From a virus, in IMG/VR virus record IMGVR_UViG_3300009695_000004, positions 64,001-122,342 of that record: 58,342 nt of DNA. The stretch is one strand, 5' to 3'. Shown one piece after another: positions 8,615 to 16,231 of the stretch. The position numbers and the translations under genes are program-made. Numbering within the stretch: the stretch's first letter is position 1; each line of letters begins with the position of its first letter. The notes under the pieces were generated by a model, which saw nothing but the letters and a program-made list of their open reading frames with translations, was not told the DNA's origin and did not search any database.

Positions 8615-8630
8615 CATGGCTTCTTTTTAT
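8602..8630 (+). terminator. Terminator overlapping endonuclease stop codon
   Basis: AGAAGCTAT pairs with ATGGCTTCT (one G-U) across ATAAC, then TTTTTATTT. The last codons and stop of the endonuclease gene lie inside the hairpin. Confidence 0.75.
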
Positions 8631-8667
8631 TTAATCAAATATAATCAATAAAAGGAGATAAGGGAAT

Positions 8668-8985
8668 ATGGTAGAGAAAAAACTTAAAGAAAACGAAATT
8701 ATAGTTGGTACAAAAACTTATATTATTCTTCCAATTAAAATTAAACATTTGAAAAACAACTTCTATTCGAATTATATGACTGTTAAAAAAATGGGATTAG
8801 TAAAACTTCTCAATTTCAATGATGGAGAACAATTCATAATAGATTTATTAGAAGCTATATTAGACAGTGAAGAATTAGCAAAAGAAGTTTTGGAAAATAT
8901 TGACGCACAAATTTTAAAAACCATTATGGAAATAACTAAAAAAATAAATGAGATCGACGATGAGCCAGACGAAAAAAACGCTTAA
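8668..8985 (+). CDS. Tail assembly chaperone, short form (gpG-like)
   Basis: Encodes 105 residues after AAAAGGAGATAAGGGAAT. Its place between tail-tube and tape-measure genes, its small acidic helical C-terminus and a slippery heptamer four codons before the end identify the short tail chaperone, analogous to lambda gpG. It would coat the tape measure during tail assembly and is not part of the virion. Zero-frame translation stops at 8983-8985. Confidence 0.85.
   Translation: MVEKKLKENEIIVGTKTYIILPIKIKHLKNNFYSNYMTVKKMGLVKLLNFNDGEQFIIDLLEAILDSEELAKEVLENIDAQILKTIMEITKKINEIDDEPDEKNA
8973..8979 (+). promoter_or_regulatory. Slippery heptamer A AAA AAC for -1 frameshift
   Basis: The zero frame reads GAA AAA AAC GCT TAA, so the heptamer is in exact X XXY YYZ register two codons before the stop. 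A -1 slip opens a frame of 102 codons. Confidence 0.85.
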
Positions 8986-9287
8986 AGGGTGAAAAAGGAC
9001 TGACGTTAAGAAGAGGTTTATCTCTCCTTTCAACCCATTGCTCGTTTACACCTAGCGAATTAAATGAGTTTACATATACTGAATATAAGGACTGTATTTT
9101 TGAATTAGGATTAAAGCTAAACTATTCTGCTATATCCCACATCTTAGGAAATTCAAATGTAGGAGAAGATGGTTCAGAAATGGTTAATAAAGCAAATCCA
9201 ATGAACTATGAGGATAAAACTAAGAACAACAAACCTCAAAGAATGACTAAGGAAATGGCATTAGCATTTTTAGGTCAGAAGCCCTAA
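8979..9287 (+). CDS. Frameshift extension of tail chaperone (gpGT-like)
   Basis: After a -1 slip at 8973-8979, translation reads CGC TTA AAG and stays open to TAA at 9285-9287, adding 102 residues to the first 104 for a 206-residue product. The extension includes FTPSELNEFTYTEYKDCIFE and ends MALAFLGQKP; it has no plausible start of its own, which is why it would be missed as a separate gene. In lambda and most siphoviruses the G-T fusion binds both tape measure and tail-tube subunits. The slippery site, frame and gene order agree, so this is well supported. Confidence 0.85.
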   Translation, partial: RLKGEKGLTLRRGLSLLSTHCSFTPSELNEFTYTEYKDCIFELGLKLNYSAISHILGNSNVGEDGSEMVNKANPMNYEDKTKNNKPQRMTKEMALAFLGQKP

Positions 9288-9301
9288 ATTAATAGCATCA
9301 G

Positions 9302-9338
9302 AAGTGAGGATTACATAATTTTCCTCACTTTATTTTTT
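9302..9338 (+). terminator. Strong intrinsic terminator after chaperone genes
   Basis: AAGTGAGGA pairs perfectly with TCCTCACTT, followed by TATTTTTT. On the minus strand no T run follows, so it acts on plus-strand transcripts. Confidence 0.8.
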
Positions 9339-9366
9339 AACTTTTTTATCCTATAAAATTTTCATT

Positions 9367-9630
9367 TTAAATTGTAGTTTCTTTCGCCTCAGCAGCCTCT
9401 TTTAATTCCCTATCACGTTTCATTCTATATTCTAAAGGAAGATTGTTTTCATGAAATTTATCCCAATCTATATTATTCCATGATTCTTCTATACGTTCAT
9501 CCTCCTTCTTCCTATCATTAACATATTTCATAAGATAAATCACGCTAAAAACAATCGCTAACCCAACCCCTATTATCCAAAATTGACCGAAAATCAATAT
9601 TACACACAATATTAATATAATAAAAAACAT
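9367..9630 (-). CDS. Small membrane protein, antisense moron in tail module
   Basis: Encodes 87 residues. Residues 2-36 form two close hydrophobic stretches (FFIILILCVILIFGQFW and IIGVGLAIVFSVIYL), followed by a charged cytoplasmic tail of about 50 residues (NDRKKEDERIEESWNNIDWDKFHENN). GAGGTGAT lies just upstream and a sigma-A promoter 20 bases further, so the gene is real although it runs against the late operon. Independently promoted, reversed genes inside structural modules ('morons') are often expressed by the prophage; membrane morons can block superinfection. That role is only inference here. Confidence 0.75.
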   Translation of the reverse strand: MFFIILILCVILIFGQFWIIGVGLAIVFSVIYLMKYVNDRKKEDERIEESWNNIDWDKFHENNLPLEYRMKRDRELKEAAEAKETTI

Positions 9631-9648
9631 TTAAATCACCTCAATTTA

Positions 9649-9677
9649 ATTATATAACAATTGGAAAGTTTATGCAA
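9649..9677 (-). promoter_or_regulatory. Sigma-A promoter for reversed membrane gene
   Basis: On the minus strand TTGCAT (9677-9672), 17 bases, TATAAT (9654-9649). The predicted start falls just upstream of the GAGGTGAT ribosome site. Confidence 0.8.
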
Positions 9678-9715
9678 GTTTAATTTAGAAAATTATTACT
9701 TAATGTAATTTACAT

Positions 9716-9729
9716 ATCAAATATAATAT
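9716..9729 (+). repeat. Gene-junction motif upstream of tape measure
   Basis: ATCAAATATAATAT, the TCAAATATAAT form of the motif; 60 bases ahead of the tape-measure start, with a hairpin between. Confidence 0.5.
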
Positions 9730-9735
9730 AAGTTA

Positions 9736-9766
9736 AGAGTAGAGACTTTCTACTCTTTTATCTTTA
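9736..9766 (+). terminator. Hairpin terminator in tape-measure leader
   Basis: AGAGTAGA pairs perfectly with TCTACTCT across GACTT, then TTTATCTTT. It precedes the ribosome site GAAAGGAAG, so it would limit entry of transcripts into the tape-measure gene. Confidence 0.65.
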
Positions 9767-9788
9767 AAAGAAAGGAAGTTTTGTAATT

Positions 9789-12700
9789 ATGGCAGATAAT
9801 GATAAGTTATTAACCTCCCTCCGTATAAATTTAAAGTCACTTCAGGAAGACGTAACTAAGGCAAATTCCATACTTAAAAGTCTAACAGATTTAGAATTAG
9901 AAGCGGTAAATATAGATAGTGGAAAAGAAGCTATTAAATTATTAAGACTTATTCAAGATGAATTTAAAAAGATAAATACAGTGAGTACAGTAAAAATCGA
10001 CACTAAATCAATTGATGATATGGAAAAGAAATTAAAAGGTCTAGGTGTCACCTTAAAAGAAACATTGCAGAGTACCACAAAATCGGTTACTACTGTTTTA
10101 GATGATGGTGGCAATCCAATTAAGAAAACAATAAAAGAAGAAATATCATTATTAGATGAATTAGGTAGAGAATATAAAAAGGTCAACTCTGAAATTACGG
10201 GAGCAGGAGATTCTACAACAAAAATAAATACTGAATCTGTAACTAATAATGTTGCAAAGCATGTAAAAGAAGAAGAAAAACTTGCTCTTGCAATCAGCAA
10301 AACAAGGGAAGAAATTGAGTTTAAAAATAAAGAAGCATTGAAATTTAATCCTAAAACAGCAATGACCTCCATAGAAACAAATTATAATAAATTATCATCT
10401 AGTGGTGTAGAAAAAATAGCAGATTTACAAGAATATACAACTAAAATTGAGACTTTGATAAAAGATTATAATTTAGAAGGGGATGCGTTAAAATCTGCAA
10501 CTGCCTTAAAAAAGAAATATAATGATGAATCTATAAAAATATCCGACAATTTAGATAAACAAGCAAAAGCTAGTTCTAAGAAATCTATTACTGATGAAAT
10601 AGGTAATATTAAAACTGCATATAATCAACTTAATACTTCTGGAAATGAAAGAGTCGAGAGTTTAAAAAGCTTAAATATTCAAACCGATAAATTACTAAAA
10701 AATGAAAATTTAGAAACAAGTAGTATTGTTACATTGACAGGACTACAGAAGACATATACCAAGGAAATAAATAATGTGGCTGAGGCTACCAAGAAACTAA
10801 ACCTTGAATCTCTAAAGCAATATACCCAAGAACAATTACAAGCTGGATATGGCGCAGGAAATAAGACAATGACTGATAGATTAGGTTCTATATCTGGTGC
10901 TTCAAAGAATCAAACTTTGGGTTCAGGAGACGTTAGAAACTCAACTTTCGTAGATAGATTCAATGTTGCTAAAGATTATGTTGTGTCTAGTAAAATATTC
11001 AATATGGCATTTAATTCGATGGATCAAGCGTATAACAGCATAGCGAAGTACGAAGAAGGACTCGTGGATTTGTCAAGGACACTTTCCAATGTTTCGGATA
11101 ATGATTTAAAGAATTTTGGAAAAGAAGCTATTCAAGCATCAAAAGATTTTGGAGTGCCTCTGGAACAGGTTCAGGCTGCTTATACTGAATTAGCAAGGGC
11201 TGGTGTAGATAATAAAGATGATTTAGCATCGATGGTAAAATCTGTTTTGACCGGAATCAACACAACCGAGATCAAGGATGCCGCAACTCTAACATCCTTT
11301 TTAGTAAGCACCGTCAAGCAGTTAGGAATGTCATATCAAGATACTAACAAAATAATTGATAGTTGGAATATGTTGTCAGATAAATATGCAGTAAAAAGCA
11401 ATGATTTTGCTGAAGCTATACAGAAGTCTGGAAGTGCTAGTAAAAGCCTAGGCCTCGGACTTAATGATCTTAATGCTATGGTTGTAGTTTTGGGTGAAGC
11501 TACACAAAAAAGTGGAAGTGAAGTAGGTTCGGCTGTAAAAACCCTAGAAACTAGATTATTGCGTCCGGAAACAGTGGCAACTCTCGAAGGAATGGGTATT
11601 GCAGTAAAAAAAGATGCTGAACATTTTAACTCATTTCAAACCATTATGGCTCAAGTAAATACAAAGATGGATGAGTTTGGGGAAGGTTCAATTAAAGCTA
11701 ATGAATTAATGGATAATCTTGGAGGAGCATGGAGACGCAACGATATCGCAATCCTAGCAAATGGTTGGGATCAAATAAATCAAATATCAAAAGAAAGCCT
11801 TGGTTCATCTGGTTACAGTATAGCTGAAAATGAAAAAGCAATGAAGACATTGACCAAACAAGTAGAAACACTAAAAAATGTATTTGCTGAATTATTCATT
11901 TCCTTTGGAGAAAGTGGCGTACTTGACCAATTAAAATTTATGGTTTCACAAGCAGCTAAAACCGTAAGTGCCTTTTCATCAATTCCACCTTCTGTAAAAA
12001 ATACAGTAATAGTTCTCGCTGAACTTGCAGTTGCATATAAGGCTATAAATTCTGTTCAAAAGATGATAACCGGACAAGATTTTAAACAATGGTTAGATAT
12101 GTTATTACCAAAAATTGGTGGATTTAGTAAAGTATTTGGTGATGGTAATGCATCGATGAGAGCATTTCAAATGGGAGCTAAAAGCCTAGGAGATAGTTTA
12201 TCAAGTGGAAATATTAATATAGATGAATATTCTACAATATTAGGGGAACTTGGGAAACAATGTGGAGTATCTGCTGTAGGAGTAGACCAATTAAAACTTT
12301 CAAAAGCGGCATTAGATAAACAATTAGATACTGGTAAAATTACCCAGGTACAATATAATGAACAATTAGAAAAACTAGCAACCACGACTAAGACTGCATC
12401 TATTGCAAATAAAGCACATGAATCATCTCAGAAAGCAGTAACAGCAGCGAAGAAAAGTACATTGGTTTCTACACTCGCATTAAACGTTGCAACCATAGCA
12501 TCTACCCTATTAATTTCTGCGGCAATAGCAGGAATATACAAACTTGCAGATGCCCTAATTATAACTAAAAAAGAATTAAAAGAGATGAACGAAGCTACAA
12601 AAAGTGCGATGGACGCAATAAGTAAAAATGCAACAACATCTCAATCATCATTAAATAGAAAAGTAGAAATTGAAGAACTTCTAAAAGGTAATCTTGCAAT

Positions 12701-15401
12701 AGATGAACAATCTAAATTAGAAAAAGAACTTTATGATATCAAAGTCAAACTTGGAGAAATGTTACCCGGAGCAGTATCTTCAATTAATGCTGAAGGTAAA
12801 GCTATTGCAGATAATAATGTTTTAATCCAAAAACAGATTGACTTAGAGAAAGAAAGGGTAAAAGCTAAAGCCGATGCTTATTTAAAAGATAATAGTAAGT
12901 TTAATATACTTGGAAACGATATAGGTAGCAAAGCTACAAAAACAGGTAATGATATTAGTAGATATGAGCAAATGAAAACAGCATCAGATCAAGGCAGAAG
13001 TAGTTATGATGAAATTCTTGGAACAAATGCTCAGGGTAAAGTCATGACAAAATCTGTAAAATTTGACCAAACTGATATGTCTAAGTTGAAAATAGCAATT
13101 GAGGATAATAAGTTAAGTTTAATGGAATGGGATATGATGTACTCTCAGGCTAGTGATAGTATGAAAGCACAATTACCAACATACGAAAGTGTTGTCACTA
13201 AAATTAATAGCATGAGCAGTTCAACAGACTCAAATACTAATTCAATAAAAGCTAATGCGTTAGCACAAGAAACTAACGTTATGACAGCAGAACAAATTAA
13301 AGCAGCACAGGAAGCACTTCAAAAATCCTTTCAAGATTCAACAGCCAAAATTGAAGATTATCAAAAAATACTTCATGACCTAAAAACCAATGATAGTGAA
13401 TTAAAATCTGCAACCATGAAGAATTTAGCCAAAGATCATATTGAACTCCTCCCCTATCTTAAAGATGAAAAGATGTTAATAGATAAAGTAACTGAAGCAT
13501 TAGAAACAGAAAAGAATACAGCAAATCAAGCTTATAGAGAAATGATGATGTCAAACAATGACTATTATAACTCTACTATTAAGGGAACAAATATAGTTAA
13601 AAATGCTTTAGGTGACTATTATAATCAGTTATCTGCAAGTCAAAAGAATGATTTAGCCAATGCTAAAAATCTTGCAGAAGCAAAAGTAATAATAGAAAGA
13701 GAACTCATTAGTCGCTTAGCTAAAGCGTGGGATTCTTATAATAGTGCGGTTGCTAGAACATTATCTAGACATGCTGATCTCGCTGCTCAAATGGATTCTG
13801 GAGATCCTTATGCAGAAGCACAACTATCAAAGTTTATAAACAATAACAGAGCAGTTCAAAACGCATTAACAGATGCTAGAAGTATTCAATCACAAATAGA
13901 TGGTATAAATACGAGTTTCAATAATATAGGCGCAAATATAAATAATCCATTTACTTATGGTAATACTTATGCAGGAAGCGACGCTAAAGCAGGTTCAAAA
14001 GATTCCAACACTGTAGATAATCTATCTCTAGAAATTGATCGTTATACAAGATTAAATGCAGTCATATCGACACTAAATAACACAATTGATATGAATAATA
14101 AACTCTATGACCAAGCATCATATGCTGATAAAATATCCCTTTTAAATCAGGAAATTGTTCTTCTCGACCAAAAGAAAATCGCTATAAAGAACTTAACTGC
14201 CGAACAAATAAAAGAAATGAATGAATTAAAGGCAAACCTAAGCGGAAATGGATTTGGTTTTGACTCAAGTGGTCAAGTAACAAATCAAAATGATAGACTT
14301 CTTCAATTTCAAAACTCAGCCAATTCAAAAAGCGGAGATTCTAAAACCGCTGCAATTGAAAATGTCAAAGCATTGCAAACAGAAGTTGAAAGGTATAATG
14401 AACTTGTTAATAGTTTAATTCCAGGATCTAATAGCAACTGGCAAGACGTAGCGAATGAAATTAATACTGTCAAACAATCAATAAAAGACTTAAATCGTGA
14501 ATCATTAGAAAATGTAAAAGAAGTTCAAAATCAAGTCATAGAAATGTTACAGAAACAAATTGAAGATAAAAAGAAATCACTTGATGACGATTTAAAACTT
14601 ACAGAAGATCACTTTGCAAAACTTAAAGAAATAGAAAGTCGTCAATATTCTGAACAGGATTACAATAAAGGACTTAAAAAAGAATTAGATGCTAAAAAGA
14701 AACTTCAAGCAGAAATTGAACAACTTGCAGATGATACATCTAGAGAAGCACAATCCAAACTTGAAGACTTAAAAGCACAACTTCTAGAACAACAAACTGC
14801 AATAGATGATATGCAAGAAGGTCACGCTAGAGATAGCAAAACCCAAGCTTATGATGACATGTTGAAATCTGCACAGGATAATGTTGAAGCTCAAAAGAAA
14901 GCATTAGATGATCAATATACAGATACAAATTTACAGAAAATTGCAGATGATGCAGTTAAGACAGGGGTGTTTAATAATCTAAATGGAGAAGTAGTAAATG
15001 TACAAACAGCTTTCACAACATTCTTTAATGCAACAGCAGAAGGTATGAGTGCAACAGGTAAACTTGTACAGGAGGAATTTATAGATAAACTTAAATTAGC
15101 AGAAGAAACCGCAATAAGATTAAGTGCTTTAATGCCTAACTTATCTGCTATGACAGTTTCTTCCATATTACCTTCATTACAATTACCATCATTAAGTATT
15201 CCTAAATTTGCAATGCCAGATATGTCTATGTTAAATAATAATCAAAATATACCTACTGTAAATAATTTCAGTTTTGACCATTTAGTTCAAATTGATGGAA
15301 ATGTTATGGATACAGGAAATATTAAAACATTAATTATAGAAGGAGTACAAACAGGACTTAACGGAATTCTAGGATATGCAACACCAAGTATAAATTATTA
15401 G
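9789..15401 (+). CDS. Tail tape measure protein
   Basis: Encodes 1870 residues, the largest gene. Residues about 400-660 match the TP901-type tape-measure core (SIAKYEEGLVDLSRTLSNVSD, then FGVPLEQVQAAYTELARAG). Residues about 890-925 form a strong hydrophobic stretch (LALNVATIASTLLISAAIAG), as usual for proteins that enter the membrane during DNA ejection. Residues about 1590-1720 are coiled coil. At roughly 1.5 angstrom per residue the tail should be near 280 nm, which marks a long-tailed siphovirus. It follows the chaperone genes and precedes Dit. No lytic transglycosylase motif is obvious. Confidence 0.95.
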   Translation: MADNDKLLTSLRINLKSLQEDVTKANSILKSLTDLELEAVNIDSGKEAIKLLRLIQDEFKKINTVSTVKIDTKSIDDMEKKLKGLGVTLKETLQSTTKSVTTVLDDGGNPIKKTIKEEISLLDELGREYKKVNSEITGAGDSTTKINTESVTNNVAKHVKEEEKLALAISKTREEIEFKNKEALKFNPKTAMTSIETNYNKLSSSGVEKIADLQEYTTKIETLIKDYNLEGDALKSATALKKKYNDESIKISDNLDKQAKASSKKSITDEIGNIKTAYNQLNTSGNERVESLKSLNIQTDKLLKNENLETSSIVTLTGLQKTYTKEINNVAEATKKLNLESLKQYTQEQLQAGYGAGNKTMTDRLGSISGASKNQTLGSGDVRNSTFVDRFNVAKDYVVSSKIFNMAFNSMDQAYNSIAKYEEGLVDLSRTLSNVSDNDLKNFGKEAIQASKDFGVPLEQVQAAYTELARAGVDNKDDLASMVKSVLTGINTTEIKDAATLTSFLVSTVKQLGMSYQDTNKIIDSWNMLSDKYAVKSNDFAEAIQKSGSASKSLGLGLNDLNAMVVVLGEATQKSGSEVGSAVKTLETRLLRPETVATLEGMGIAVKKDAEHFNSFQTIMAQVNTKMDEFGEGSIKANELMDNLGGAWRRNDIAILANGWDQINQISKESLGSSGYSIAENEKAMKTLTKQVETLKNVFAELFISFGESGVLDQLKFMVSQAAKTVSAFSSIPPSVKNTVIVLAELAVAYKAINSVQKMITGQDFKQWLDMLLPKIGGFSKVFGDGNASMRAFQMGAKSLGDSLSSGNINIDEYSTILGELGKQCGVSAVGVDQLKLSKAALDKQLDTGKITQVQYNEQLEKLATTTKTASIANKAHESSQKAVTAAKKSTLVSTLALNVATIASTLLISAAIAGIYKLADALIITKKELKEMNEATKSAMDAISKNATTSQSSLNRKVEIEELLKGNLAIDEQSKLEKELYDIKVKLGEMLPGAVSSINAEGKAIADNNVLIQKQIDLEKERVKAKADAYLKDNSKFNILGNDIGSKATKTGNDISRYEQMKTASDQGRSSYDEILGTNAQGKVMTKSVKFDQTDMSKLKIAIEDNKLSLMEWDMMYSQASDSMKAQLPTYESVVTKINSMSSSTDSNTNSIKANALAQETNVMTAEQIKAAQEALQKSFQDSTAKIEDYQKILHDLKTNDSELKSATMKNLAKDHIELLPYLKDEKMLIDKVTEALETEKNTANQAYREMMMSNNDYYNSTIKGTNIVKNALGDYYNQLSASQKNDLANAKNLAEAKVIIERELISRLAKAWDSYNSAVARTLSRHADLAAQMDSGDPYAEAQLSKFINNNRAVQNALTDARSIQSQIDGINTSFNNIGANINNPFTYGNTYAGSDAKAGSKDSNTVDNLSLEIDRYTRLNAVISTLNNTIDMNNKLYDQASYADKISLLNQEIVLLDQKKIAIKNLTAEQIKEMNELKANLSGNGFGFDSSGQVTNQNDRLLQFQNSANSKSGDSKTAAIENVKALQTEVERYNELVNSLIPGSNSNWQDVANEINTVKQSIKDLNRESLENVKEVQNQVIEMLQKQIEDKKKSLDDDLKLTEDHFAKLKEIESRQYSEQDYNKGLKKELDAKKKLQAEIEQLADDTSREAQSKLEDLKAQLLEQQTAIDDMQEGHARDSKTQAYDDMLKSAQDNVEAQKKALDDQYTDTNLQKIADDAVKTGVFNNLNGEVVNVQTAFTTFFNATAEGMSATGKLVQEEFIDKLKLAEETAIRLSALMPNLSAMTVSSILPSLQLPSLSIPKFAMPDMSMLNNNQNIPTVNNFSFDHLVQIDGNVMDTGNIKTLIIEGVQTGLNGILGYATPSINY

Positions 15402-15428
15402 AGGGGATTAATTTCCTCTCTTTTTATT
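15400..15428 (+). terminator. Hairpin terminator after tape measure
   Basis: AGAGG and CCTCT pair around GGATTAATTT, then a T run before the GGGAGG ribosome site of the next gene. Confidence 0.6.
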
Positions 15429-15450
15429 ATGTCAAGAAGGGAGGAAATTA

Positions 15451-16218
15451 ATGTTTTTTGATACAGATTTTATATATGACGGACAAGAAAGTATAAATAT
15501 GGGAGTTTCTATAATAAGACTTGAAGGTGGATTAATAGAAAGTTCTACATTAAAACAACAAATTATTGAAGAGAAAATAAATTCAAAAGATATACCAGTT
15601 TTCTATGGAGTTAGTAGAGATGTATTAACATTTCCTATTGTTATAACAAAACTTGATGAAGATGGAATATTCACATATGAAGATAGAGTGAGAATCCTAA
15701 GATGGTTATGTAAAGGAGAATATAAGGAATTTGCTTCTAAAGATTCTCCTATAGTTTATTATGTATTATTTGATGAAGTTAAGAAAACTTCTAATGTATT
15801 AAGTCAAGGATATATTACATTAAATGTAAGACTTAACGCTCCATATGGATTTTCCCCTATACAAATAGAGGAACATGATTTATATGATAATACTACTACA
15901 GAAATTATTGAGCTAGAAAATAATAGCAATATAATAGACTTTTATTATCCAGAAATCGAGTTTACCGTTACAGAGGGTACAAGTGTCACCTTTAGAAACT
16001 TAACGAATGGTGGTGAAATATTCACTATTAATGGCTTAATTCCGACAGAGGTTATTTACATAAATATGGAAACAGGAAGAATTAAAAGTAACATAGGTAT
16101 TTATCATTTAGGAGATTGTAATAAGAATTGGTTATATTTGGTATATGGAATTAACCGTATAGAAATTACAGGAAAAATTCAACTAAGTGTAAGAATGCAA
16201 TTTCCAATGATATTGTGA
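15451..16218 (+). CDS. Distal tail protein (Dit)
   Basis: Encodes 255 residues. The N-terminus (MFFDTDFIYDGQESINMGVSI) is typical of clostridial Dit proteins, which form the hexameric hub at the tail tip. Residues about 1-130 would make the ring, with a galectin-like C-terminal domain in 130-255 (IEFTVTEGTSVTFRNLTNGG). It lies between tape measure and Tal genes, the invariant siphovirus order, and is translated from GGGAGGAAATTA. Confidence 0.85.
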   Translation: MFFDTDFIYDGQESINMGVSIIRLEGGLIESSTLKQQIIEEKINSKDIPVFYGVSRDVLTFPIVITKLDEDGIFTYEDRVRILRWLCKGEYKEFASKDSPIVYYVLFDEVKKTSNVLSQGYITLNVRLNAPYGFSPIQIEEHDLYDNTTTEIIELENNSNIIDFYYPEIEFTVTEGTSVTFRNLTNGGEIFTINGLIPTEVIYINMETGRIKSNIGIYHLGDCNKNWLYLVYGINRIEITGKIQLSVRMQFPMIL

Positions 16219-16231
16219 AAGGAGGTAAACT

